A program made the position numbers and the translations under genes. DNA of 64,000 bases. Origin: Trebouxia sp. TZW2008 (taxonomy: Eukaryota > Chlorophyta > Trebouxiophyceae > Trebouxiales > Trebouxiaceae). The stretch is taken from positions 186,001 through 250,000 of the forward strand of contig BDIU01000039.1 in assembly GCA_002118135.1 (NCBI GenBank), read 5' to 3'. Shown here piece by piece: positions 27,319-37,932 of the stretch (position 1 is its first letter; each line of letters starts with the position of its first letter). The notes under the pieces are model-generated. The model was not told where the DNA came from, did not search any database, and saw only the letters and a list, made by a program, of their open reading frames with translations.

Positions 27319-30300
27319 TCAGCCAAGCATGAAGGTGCCGATGTGATCCTCAACATGCTCCAAAATCTCTTCAGTGGCAATGATGCCGCCCTTTTTGCTG
27401 ACCACAAATTTCTCTGGGTTGGCTTCAACCGCTTGCTGGACAGAATCTGATGTAATGCTGGGCAGAAACACCTTGCCAACAATTGCTGCAAGCCCTGCAT
27501 TTAAACAAACATTGAAAATAAATGCTCATTCATGCATGCACTCATTACTCACTCATTCGTTCACGCATGTAACAGCTGGTCACCATTCATCTTGCAGATT
27601 GGTTGTGGAAGCATTCGCACACAGGCAGAACAGACAGCTGACATGGTTTGTCACAAAAATAGCTTCCAAAGCCCAAGTGCTCAATCTTGAAGTGATCTGG
27701 TCGATGCAAATAATGTACTTCTCAAGATTGAATGCAAGCTGCTTACCCATATCATTGTCATCATCACACATCAGGAAAGACGCATCAAGGTTTGACGCGA
27801 ACTTCTCAACTATGTGCTTGGCAGCATTCTCCTTGCCACTGGTGGCTGGGTAGAAGTCGGCCAGGCCGATGTTGTACGAGGTCGCTAGGTCCTTTGGTAG
27901 GTTCTTGACTACATCGGCTAGCTCTTCTGGTGTATGGTTGTCCTTGGCTTTCATTCTGCAAGAATCATTGCATTCAGCAGGCGGCAGCAGCAGAACAAGA
28001 AGAAGAAGCAGCTAGCTCCTTTGGTAGGTTCTTGACTACATTGGCTAGCTCTTCTGGTGTATGGTTGTCCTTAGCTTTCACTCTGCAAGAACCATTGCAT
28101 TCAGCCAGCAGCTGAAGAACAAGAAGCTAGGTCCTTCGGCAGATTCTTGACTGCACTGGTTAGCTCTTCTCAAGTATGGTTGTCCTTAGCTTTTATTCTG
28201 CAAGAACCATTGCATTCAGCCAGCAGCAGCAGCAGCAGCAGCAGAAGAAGGAGCAGCTACGTGCTTTGGCAGGTTCTTGACACCACTGGCCAGCTGTTCA
28301 GCTGCATGATTGTCTTTAGCTTGCATCCTGCAACAACCGTTGGATGCGGCCTGATGCATTCACCCTGTTTCGGGTCGGCTCATTGTAACCGTTTATTTTC
28401 GCCACACACACACACACACACGTACACCTACCAGGCCTTGCTAGGTACGTACAGTCACTGAGCGACTGTCTTTGAGCTATCAAGTCTGTTTACAAGCTGA
28501 ACCACTTTAAAAGCAGGCAGTGTCTTTGCCTTCAAATCCAAGTGAGACACGTAATGTCTGACCTGAAGTTGGTGGTGTAGGAGAAAGCATCCAAGGCCCA
28601 GCCATCTGCCTGCAGCTTCCTGTACAGCTCCCACAAGCTGCCTGGCCTTTTCTCTGGGGGGGTAGCATCACTGTCAGGGGGCCCCGCTGCATACACATGA
28701 CAGGCCTGTGATCCCTAACAGTACCAAAAAGAAGGGGAAGAAAAGACGAGCGAAGACAACAGAAATGACAAGAAGAGAAGAGCTCCCACAAGCTGCCTGG
28801 CCTCTCCTTTGGGTACGTAGCATCACTGTTAGGGGGGCTCGCTGCACACACACAGCTCACAGTTTCCTCAGGGTGAACAAATTTTGATTTGGGTTGTCAC
28901 GCTCACACAACGCTCCTGACAGATTCAGTCTGCACTCCTCAGCTTCCTGTACAGCTCCCACAAGCTGCCTGGCCTTTCCTCTGGGGGAGGTAGCATCCCT
29001 GTCAGGGGGCCCCACCGCGTACACACACACTCGCCTTGTGGTTTTGATAAGGAAGCAAGATGAAAGAATAATGTCACAAGCTTCCAAGAAGTGTTACTTT
29101 TGGTCACACTCTAAGAGCCATGTAGCTTTCACATGGGCAAGTTGCACACACACAATAATGATAATGACAATAATTACATACTCCAGCATACACTGCTAGG
29201 TATATTTGGCACAAGTCCTATCTCGCCAGGCAGGCTTGTCTTGAGCGTCGCGATATGGACACAAACAATATTCCTGCCATTCACAACAGCAGTTTTGCAT
29301 GTCAAGCTGAATCCTTGATCGCTTGAAGGATGCCCCAGCCATCCTTGCATTGCAGCAGCTTCACCACTTGGCCATGCAAGCGCACTGACCAAACAGGTGG
29401 GCTGCCATATGAGGTCACACCCTTCACTCACTCTGGGGGTGTCCACACAAGGCACAATATGGTTCACGTGCGGCTTTCGTCGATGAGAAACCAAACGAAT
29501 TTCCAACTCAACTGGGAGATAATCCTATTTCATTGAAGCGAATATTTTCTTGCATTTATGAGCTGAATGCGGTTTATTGCCGCACGTGGGTAGGCTTTGA
29601 GTGCGAGGTGCGTGCACAGCACAGCCGAGCCAGTACATTACAATGCGACGCTCTGTCAATGCAGCGCTCGATGCTCAGTTGAGCTGCGTCCGTATGGACG
29701 ATGCTGTGGACTGAATCCGCTTTCAGCAACAGGACTCTGGCTTGATACTGTGAATGCAGTTTGCTCGTGTGGACAGGGCCTCTCCCTCGCTCCGATCTAA
29801 ATGGAAATGTGTGTGCACATGCTGAGGGAACAAGCGATTGAAAGACAGTGGCAGGATTCAGGTTGCCTCCATGGCAGGTCCTCAGCAATTGGCATGGCCA
29901 CAGCAAATGCAAATTTGGGTGTTTGTGTCTGAGATGAGCCATTAACAAGGATTTACCAGTTGCATTACACATCTTTTCTCCATCTCAGAGCCTCAGCAAT
30001 TGGCAATGCCACAGCTGATGCATTGTCTGGGCACATCACAGTGACATGAACCATTGACGAAAGGACTCACCGGTTGCGTTATGCATCTTCCGCCATTCCA
30101 GGTCTTCAGCAATTGGTAACGCCACAGCCAATGCATTATCTGGGTAGTATATGCGGCCGCCATTCTCGCATACATATGCATCAGCTGCTGGCAGGAATGC
30201 CATACGCATCAGTAGAGTTGCCAGCCGCGCTCCTGAAGAAGCATGAAAAGTTGCATAAATGAAGATGAAAGTAGTACATGTATCGTCATATAAGCATTTG

Positions 30301-30976
30301 CTATTTGTGTCGAGTATACACAGGTCTCACCTGTGATGAGCACAAGCTTGACCCCTCCCTTCCGCATCCTATCCAATTCTGTAAGAGTCTTGATAGAAAT
30401 GACACCCTGCAGCAGCCTGCTTTAATTGATTTTGGAGGAATGAAATCTTAAGGGTGTATTATGTAAGGGCAGATTGTGGCCACATAGGTATTGTCTGGCT
30501 TGAGGAACAAGCATGAGAACTCAGTCAAATGTCAGTATTGTGGTTCTCAAACTCTGCAGCTGTAGCTGTGCCATTTCAGAGTGGAGCAACAGTGTGATGC
30601 AGCAAACTGCACAGATGTTGGCAGGCACCTGATGGCCTGTGGTTGTTGGGGGCAGCTTCAGCACTTTATGCCTTTTGCCACTCTCCTACATTACAGAAAC
30701 TTTACTGCATCCTGCCGCTGATGACTGCTGGACAAGTCGGCAGGCACCAAGTCAATCTCACCTTGTCAACATACAGGAAGCATCCAGGGATGACTGAAGG
30801 TCCTGTGATAGTGCCTATAGCAAATGCAAGCTATCGGCCCATGCACTCGGTGCAATGCAAGGCGCATGCATTGCAAGGTATTTACCCCATTTGTCTTGAG
30901 TCGCGGGGTAGTGCACAAGAGTGCCGTCGATGTCGCAAAAGCATACGTTGAACGAAGCTTGCGTCGGAGGCGCCAT
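27319..30976 (-). CDS. HAD-superfamily phosphatase (Cof/sucrose-phosphatase-like)
   Basis: Exons 30976-30886, 30802-30762, 30406-30331, 30232-30071, 28686-28563, 27955-27747 and 27494-27319 are in phase and give 292 residues. HAD hydrolases use an Asp nucleophile to hydrolyse phosphate esters. Motif I is FCDIDGTL (D15 and D17), motif II the Thr of LVLITG (about 68), and motif IV FLMCDDDNDM (about 230). The insert between I and IV, with WELYRKLQADGW and FSYTTNFR, is a C2-type cap as in sugar or nucleotide phosphatases. The C-terminal SKKGGIIATEEILEHV is typical of the subgroup. There is no clear targeting peptide. The substrate cannot be told. The fourth intron is long (30070-28687), and introns 4 and 5 hold relic exon copies. 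Exon 5 could have an alternative acceptor, but the chosen one is in phase. Confidence 0.87.
27985..28330 (-). repeat. Three relic copies of the 5' edge of HAD exon 6
   Basis: The acceptor/exon boundary at 27955 recurs at about 28082, 28197 and 28327. Each copy keeps about 80 bases coding for KxKDNHTPEELA-like residues. They are separated by CAG-rich intron sequence, including a (CAG)8 run at 28219-28244. Confidence 0.9.
28784..29025 (-). repeat. Two relic copies of the 5' part of HAD exon 5
   Basis: Boundaries near 28841 and 29018 follow the real one at 28686. Both repeat the GGPPDSDAT region and PGSLWELYRKL-like codons with indels. Confidence 0.85.
29865..30030 (-). repeat. Two relic copies of the 3' edge of HAD exon 4
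   Basis: The segment for ALAVALPIAEDLEW and the following donor recurs at about 29950-30030 and 29865-29905, downstream of the real donor (30071), in intron 4. Confidence 0.8.
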
Positions 30977-31678
30977 GGGTGCTGCAGTGTCCCGAGCTGG
31001 GACGCCTACCGCCTATTCAAGTGCAGCAAATGCCTCAAGAAGTGCGAGCTAGGCGATTTACGCAAGGACGAAAAAGCCATGCATCGACATGGCTTGCAGT
31101 GGCAGATCGCTCGGTCTATTAGCAACTCTGCTCCGTACGCTGTGAATACAGACTACAGCTCTACACGAAAGGTTGACTGTATACGGCCTTCACACTGTAG
31201 CGAAAAGCACGTTGCGATTTCGTGTCCCAAAACGAAGTGCGACTTCGGATCGATACAAGAATCTGAAATCTGAAACGGGTCAAACTGGTTCAACAGTAGT
31301 TGCTCGCAGCTACTGCCATTGAACCCGATTGCACAGCGTATGGACATCAATGCTAACACGAAAAGTGTTTTGTGAAGAAGAAGTGGCTCGCTGCACACAC
31401 ACCTTTGCTGTTGTCCTGCTTCGAGAGGGATTTGTACATCTGGTGAACCAGCTATCACACACAGGGTGCAAGTTGCACAGGAGCTGCTGGTACAGTAACA
31501 TGAATGTCGATGCGAATCAGGGTCCGATATAAGCTTTCTGGTCTAAGGTACATGCTCGGTCTAGGAACGTCTTTGGACGTCGTCTGCTGATCTCGACCCT
31601 GCTTCGTACTGTGAGTGACTCAATACAGCCTCTAGACGTCCTCTCAAAGGAGTCGTGCTTTCTATTCAGGGCATAAGC
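30977..31678. promoter_or_regulatory. Shared upstream region of HAD and ankyrin genes
   Basis: The start codons diverge across 702 bp. No specific element was identified. A 25-codon frame starting MGAAVSRAG at 30974 overlaps the HAD start and is probably chance. Confidence 0.45.
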
Positions 31679-34600
31679 ATGAACTTCTTGCAGCGCCTCA
31701 CTTCTAAGTCAGCAGCCACAGACGATGCATATGGCTCAGTGTCAACAGCAGAAGATGCACATGCCACATCAAGTCCCTATGCTGACTCCCTCCAGGATTC
31801 AGACAACATCAAATTCCAGCGCACCTCAAATACCCCTGCTGTTGTCATCAAGGACAAGCTGAAAGGCTCGCCCTTTTCGGATGATGCGCCCTCAGCTGAT
31901 GCCCCTGTCTCTCCAGCTATCAAGTCGTCAAACAGCACAGCAGGCAAATCAGGTGAATTGCAGCCTTCATCATAACACATTCAACGACACAATGCCAAAT
32001 CCCTGGCTCTCAAATATATCTTAGCAAGTGCTTCTCTGCAGACTTCTTGCAATATACTGCACCGGTTGATTATTCCAGTACGTACCTAGCTGAGCCTGCA
32101 GAGCGTCTCAAGCATGCGTGTTCAACAAGATGCAGTGAGAATAAGCTCATGTGAAATTCTGCAAACTGTTCATCCACAAGAGTTCCTGCAATCACAACAG
32201 CATGACTGCGAGAGATTGTGGACAATGACGTTGTATCAACTAACAGCATGAAGGTGCAGGCAATCTGTTCAGTAGCTGGTCCGCAGCTGGACAGAGCACA
32301 ATCACTGCCATCACAAGACAACATAACAAGTGTGCGGACAACTTTTAACATGACTTGGCTTGTTCATGACGTGAACTTACAGGCAACCTGATCAGTAGCT
32401 GGTCGGCAGCTGGACAGAGCGCAATTGCCGCCATCACAAGGCAAGACACAACTTTCACTTCCCCCAGCAAGGCAAGTGAATCTGAGCCAGTAGAAGGCAA
32501 ATTCTTGGGGGAGATCGACATTGACACAAAATGCAAGATGTCATTGACAATGACCTTGAATTGCTCCCAGCATGCAGTCTCAGGCAACCTGTTTCAGTAG
32601 CTGGTCAGCAGCTGGACAGAGCGCAATGCCGCCATCACAAGCCAGGACAGAAAGTGAAACAAGTCATTCACTAACAGTATGAAGTTGCAGGGAATCTGTT
32701 CAGTAGCTGGTCAGCAGCCGGACAGAGCGCAATTGCCGCCATCACAAGACAGGACACAACCTCTACTTCTGCCAGTAAGGCTAATGAGTCTGAGCCAACA
32801 GAAGGCAAGCTTATGGGGGAGATCAACATTGACTGGAACTATGTGGCAGCCAGACCAGAAAGCAGCACGGCTGATGAGGGTGAGATTAGTGATGTTGAAA
32901 AGGCCAGGAGGACCAAGCAGGTCTTGGAAGAAGAGGTAAGATTGTACAAACAGTTGATTATGAGATATGCCATGTTCCAGCACATCTGCACACTCTGATG
33001 CCAACTGCTAACAAGCAGCAAGACACGGCTGTGACAATGTTCAGTGCATGACTCAATAACCAGTCAGTCAAGCAACATCCTTGTCTGTCATGTGGTCAAC
33101 CAACAGGCAGGTCTGCCTTTCTGTTCTTTTGCCTTTCTGGCTGCCTGGCTGATTGTTTGTCTGTCTGTTTTGTCTGTCTGTCCGTGTACCTGTCCGCCTG
33201 TTTGTCTGCCTATCTGCCTGATCATTGCTCCTGATCTGTCCACCCGTCCGTCCGTCTGTCTGTCTGTCCATGTACCTGTCTGCCTGTTTGTCTACCTATC
33301 TGCCTGTTCATTGCTCCTGATCTGTCCATCTGTCTGTCTCTCTCTCTGTCTGTCTGTCCGTGTACCTGTCTGCCTGTTTGTCTACCTATCTGCCTGTTCA
33401 TTGTTCCTGATCTGTCCGTCCGTCCGTCTGTCTGTCTGTCAAGGCAACATGCTAACGGCAGCCTGCAGTGCAAGGGCTTGTTTGCGACAGACCTGCATGC
33501 CATCGCAATCAGCCAGGAGATGACATGCAAAAGTTTCTATCTGCCTGCCTGTCCTGCCATCTGTCTGTCTGTCTGTCAATGCAACATGCTGATGGCTGTC
33601 TGCAGCGCAAGGGCGGGTTTGCCACAGAGCTGCATGCTGCTGTGATCAGCCAGGAGTTGACATGCATAAGTATGTATCTGCCTGCCTGTCCAGCCATCTG
33701 TCTATCTGTCGGTCAATCTGCACCTGCTCCAGCTAACGCGATTGTAGCACAACCAGCTCCAATTAATTTTGCTCCCTCTCCAACATAAATTTGTTTTTCT
33801 TTTATTGATGGAATGCAACATCCTGATGGCTGTCTGCAGCGCAAGGGTCAGTTTGCCACAGACCTGCATGCTGCTGTGATTAGCCAGGACCTGAATGCCC
33901 TGAAGCAGCTCAACCACAAGGGAGCAGACTTGAGCGCCAAAAATGATGTGAGCCAACTGCTCTGTCATGTAATGCAATTGCGCTGTAGAGTCGATTGTGA
34001 AAAGGCACCAGCAGTCTTTCTGAGGTCATGTGCGCCTGGGTGGTGTGCTTTACAAGGTTTGGAGGTTTACTGTATGCAATGCGCTGAGCGTTTGGCGGCC
34101 TGCATGGTCAATATGGCACATGTCCACATATATGGTGCATGCTCACGTGCTCTGCTGCTCCTGCTGCTGCTGTTGCACTGTTGAGCATAGGATTGCATAC
34201 AACCTGCCTGTGATGCCATATGCTTCTACCACAAGCATAAAGCCCAAGCATTTGTCACCTCTTGTACATTGTGCAAGAGCTGCAGGCCATTACCCAAGCA
34301 TATGTTGTGCAAAGTCTGAGGCACAAGTTCAACTCCCAAAAAGAACAAACAAAAAAGAGTGATGCCATTGAGATCATGCTTGGTGCGCAGAAGCATTTGG
34401 CTTGCATGACAGTGTTATGTTTTGTGCAGAGGGGCCAGTGTGTGCTTCATGTGGCGGCCAGCTATGGCTACCCTCAAATGGTGAAGACCCTGCTGCAGTT
34501 CAAAGCTAATGCAGATTGCAGAGATGAGGTCAGTTTGCACATTGCTGTATGCTTGCTTGAATGTTCACCCTGGCATCTTGAACTGCAGACATTTGCAAAA

Positions 34601-36454
34601 GTATTTGGCTGTGGAAGGTGTCAACACCAAATCACCAAAGGACGTGTTTGGACCATACTTGCTGGTGCAAACATGCTGGGCAGACTATGCTATGCAAAAG
34701 CCAAATAGTAAGCTTGACAGCAGGCCAGTCTGCTGATCTTGAGTCTTGTAGTCCTGCAGAGGTGACAGACTGGCCGCTGAGAATGGTCTAATATAAGTGA
34801 AAGCGGCCTTCTTCCACTATCAACTACTGCAGACAATCATTCCGATGTCTATGTGCAGGATGGTCAGACCCCACTGCACATGGCAGCAGAGGCTTGCTGG
34901 GGACCTTGAGGGGCGGCTTGCCTGTTTTCCCCTGGCCTGCAGTTTTGCAACGCTGACAGACAGAGTTGGCGATGAACGCTGTACAGATTGTTCAGACCAC
35001 ATGGCTCATCACGAACCTCTATTCAGCGCTGACAGAAACAAACTGCAATGCTTGCTGTACAGGCCAGACCCCACTGCATGTGGCGGAAAGTGGGCAGATG
35101 CATGGGGACCTGGAGGAGCGGCTGGCCTGCATCACATGTCTTGCAATTTTGCAGCATTCACAGACACAGTGACATGGTTCAATGCCTCTGTACAGGATGG
35201 TCAGACACCACTGCATATGGCAGCAAGTGGGCGTTTGGATGGGGACTTGGAAGGGCGGCTGGCCTGCATCACCCATCTCCTGCAAGCAAAAGCCAACCTG
35301 GAGCTTCCCGACAAGGTACCACGCTTTCCTTCTTGTTACGATTTGCGTCATTTCTGTCAAGATTGATGCGTATCTATCTCAAAGTCATCTATTTGTGTTT
35401 AGTCAGTCTCATTTCATGTCAAGCTGTTTGAGTCAAGCTCCATTGACACACATGCTGTGTAGCTTCTACATACCAACTAGTCATGCACAGCAAGCACCAG
35501 CTCTGTCCAAGCAGTAGTCATTTTGGACCAGTCTTTGCAGCCTTGAGAGTGGGCATGCTCCTCTTTATGTGGCTACTCAGACAGGCAATCTGGAGACCCT
35601 GCTATTGTTCAACCACTGTCTGACGCATACTCATGCACTCACCTCTCACTCACCGAGTAGGATTCTGTGGACGCTGGTGTCATGCATTCTGCAGGTTGGG
35701 CGTGCTCCTGTGCACGTAGCCGCACAGACAGGCACTCTGGAGGTCCTGTTGTCACTCACTCCTTCACCGGTAACACGATCACTCACTCACTCAAGTTCAA
35801 TTTCATCAAGGCTGCTGTCATGCGTTTGCAGGTTGGGCGTGCTCCTCTGCATGTGGCTGCTCAGACAGGCAATCTGGAGAGCTTGATAAGGCTGCTGGAT
35901 GCTGGAGCTCACAGGGCCCCTCGTGACAGGGTCAGCCCTACTAAAATGACCTTGTGCTATGCTTGAGCTCTGGTCCTTACTCAGCATGGGTGTGTTTGCG
36001 GCAAAGCTAGCGCAGGCGCTGCATGTTGATACGCAGCACATAGACAGACAACGTCTTATGCTTTGCTTGGCTGTTGGCACAATGCGCTCACAGGGTGGAC
36101 TGTTTTTTTTGCATTGCTGCATGCACTCTTTCTATTTTAAGATGTGAGTTTTTCTGCTCAGTCAGCATTGTCATCAGATAAGAACCAAGTCCTGGATACA
36201 CTGCTGCACTGTCTCATGGATTTGCCCAACAACATCAAATTTGTGGAAATTGTTGCCTGACCGTGCCTGGCTAATGCTACCGCACAGCATGTGTCGTTGC
36301 TGTACCTCACTTTGTGTGTAATGGCTTGCAGAATAGCATGCGGCCTGTGGACTTGGCTTCAGTGGCGGGCTACAATCACATTGTGGAGTACCTGACATCC
36401 ATTGACACAACAGCGCAAGTGGGCAAGCTGCGCCAATATGCCAAATACCTCTGA
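31679..36454 (+). CDS. Ankyrin-repeat protein, about one repeat per exon
   Basis: Exons 31679-31952, 32691-32935, 33840-33947, 34430-34528, 35196-35315, 35832-35930 and 36332-36454 give 355 residues. The N-terminal 170 residues are Ser/Thr/Ala/Asp-rich and probably disordered, ending in a charged helix (VEKARRTKQVLEEE). Five ankyrin units follow, each on its own phase-0 exon: DLHAAVISQDLNALKQL (174-209), VLHVAASYGYPQMVKTLL (210-242), TPLHMAASGRLDGDLEGRLA (243-282, with a 7-residue insertion), APLHVAAQTGNLESLIRLL (283-315) and RPVDLASVAGYNHIVEYL (316-355). Ankyrin repeats bind proteins; no partner can be inferred. No membrane or targeting segment is visible. Introns 1, 2, 4 and 5 contain relics of the following exon's 5' edge. 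Confidence 0.9.
32245..32660 (+). repeat. Three relic copies of the 5' part of ankyrin-gene exon 2
   Basis: Acceptor/exon boundaries at about 32260, 32383 and 32584 precede the real one at 32691. Each repeats codons for NLFSSWSAAGQSAIAAIT. The second continues to the GEI-IDI region. Confidence 0.9.
33105..33440 (+). repeat. Pyrimidine-rich minisatellite with CTGT core
   Basis: CTGT/CCGT arrays with an approximately 80-90 bp higher-order unit (CTGCCTGTTTGTCTACCTAT ... ATTGCTCCTGATCTGTCC) are present about three times in intron 2 of the ankyrin gene. Confidence 0.9.
33445..33670 (+). repeat. Two relic copies of the 5' part of ankyrin-gene exon 3
   Basis: Copies at about 33464-33535 and 33606-33668 repeat the acceptor and the codons for the KGxFATxLHAxxISQ segment of the exon at 33840. 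Each is followed by CTGT-rich intron, as is the real exon's upstream side. Confidence 0.88.
34850..35160 (+). repeat. Two relic copies of ankyrin-gene exon 5
   Basis: Copies begin near 34860 and 35058, before the real acceptor at 35196. Both retain GQTPLHxAxxG and GDLEGRLAC/GDLEERLAC codons but have indels and stops. Confidence 0.88.
35540..35775 (+). repeat. Two relic copies of the 5' part of ankyrin-gene exon 6
   Basis: Copies near 35548-35600 and 35696-35750 repeat VGRAPxHVAAQTGxLE codons before the real exon at 35832. They are separated by CTCACTCA-type intron sequence. Confidence 0.85.
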
Positions 36455-37932
36455 TGAAAATATTCTGCATTGTGGTATGAAATAAATCACAGGCTTGAGC
36501 ACAGTAACGCAGCTCTACATTCCAGGCATGGACTAGTTTTGGTTTGGTACATGAGTATGTTGTGTCAGACAGTGGGTGATTGATGGCTTGGTTCTGCACT
36601 AAGGTATAGTACAGTAAGTAGGAAGCCTGTAACATAATCAGTTTGCACGCATGTCACAGCGTTTCAGGACAGATGCTATGGGGTGGAGATGAGTTGCGGG
36701 CTCAGCGTTCAAAAGATAAACGGCTAGACTGACCATGACCCGCAGCGCCCCGCACGTGTCTCGTCTATGTCGTTACAGGACAGATCAGTACAAACTGATA
36801 GCACGACAGACAGGTTGCTCCACAAGCTACAGTTGAGTAGAGCACTGTGCAGATGAAATACAGTAATCAGCAGATGCCAACAGTCGGTACAATCTGACCA
36901 GTGTGTGATTCTGAATTACACAAGAGAGTGTGTGAACACCCATATGTACAAAAAAAGGTCAGCAGCACAGATCAAACAGTATTGTGACCTAAGACAAACT
37001 GCAACTGAGCACGCAAAGAACAGCACATGCCCCTAATACAAGTGTCAGTGACATTCTTGATTCAGGGAAAAATCAGTTTTGCTGTCATCTAAACAAGGGC
37101 AGGAGAAGTAGTACACCTGCCAGGTAACCCAGTAAACTAATTGCACAAGCTGGCCATGCCAACAGCCATCAACTCAACGTGAATCTAATTGAATCAGCCA
37201 GATAAAAGGGTCTGTAGACAAACATACTAATGCTGGGGCTTAGAAGAAAAGTAGGCGTGATGTACACATGAAGCTATAGCTTGTGTTTGTGTCTAGCCTG
37301 TACGCCAGCTGAGTTGCAACAATGTATGTCAGGCTGAAATACCTCACAAAAACCTCAAAACAAAGTGTACGCCAATACAGCAAATCTGCAAACAGAGCAT
37401 CTGCCTTGAAGGGACTGGACCCTTACAGATGCTCTGTCACAGCCAGCAAGAACAGCTCTTAATTCAACATCAATCCAACAGGATAAAGCCGCCAAAGTCT
37501 GAAATAAGCCTAGAAAACATTGGCAAAGCACAGATCAAAAGAGCTGAGCTACACCTACGCATGCATCAGAGATGCCTGGAAAGCTGTAAATCAGTAGTAC
37601 TTCTACGAAAGCATAGAAGAAGCATTGACACACAGTGAAAACAAGCAATGTGTCATATAAAATGCATATGACAGCATTGCCGGTAAGAAAACTAATCCTT
37701 GCAACAAATTCAACTGGCATCTGCATGTAGATGCCTGCAAATGTACTCTTCTCTTGAACTGCTTGTAATGAAATATATTTGTGGTTATAAGAAGCTCATC
37801 ATCCAAAATTTGTGCTGACCAGGATTCTGGCTGCAAATTGCGGCCACTAGCACCCATATATCCAAACTGAGTTGTTCCCAATGCCCAGACATATCCCATT
37901 CAGCACAATATACGTATTTCATACATTTTACT
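36455..37932. other. Convergent intergenic region, no gene seen
   Basis: This separates the ankyrin stop from the MYB stop. It is somewhat AT-richer, with many short frames and no coherent coding or repeat signal. The 3' UTRs and poly(A) sites of both genes should lie here. Confidence 0.5.

Noticed and set aside
28405..28421. CA-dinucleotide run as a possible CRISPR-like or regulatory array
   Set aside because: It is a plain short microsatellite; no spacer structure exists and the genome is eukaryotic.
30974..31051. Short frame MGAAVSRAG... with myristoylation-like start
   Set aside because: It overlaps the HAD start codon on the other strand, is only 25 codons long, and has no donor to extend it.
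33044..33523. 159-codon Cys/Val/Pro-rich frame
   Set aside because: It is the translation of the CTGT minisatellite inside an ankyrin-gene intron.
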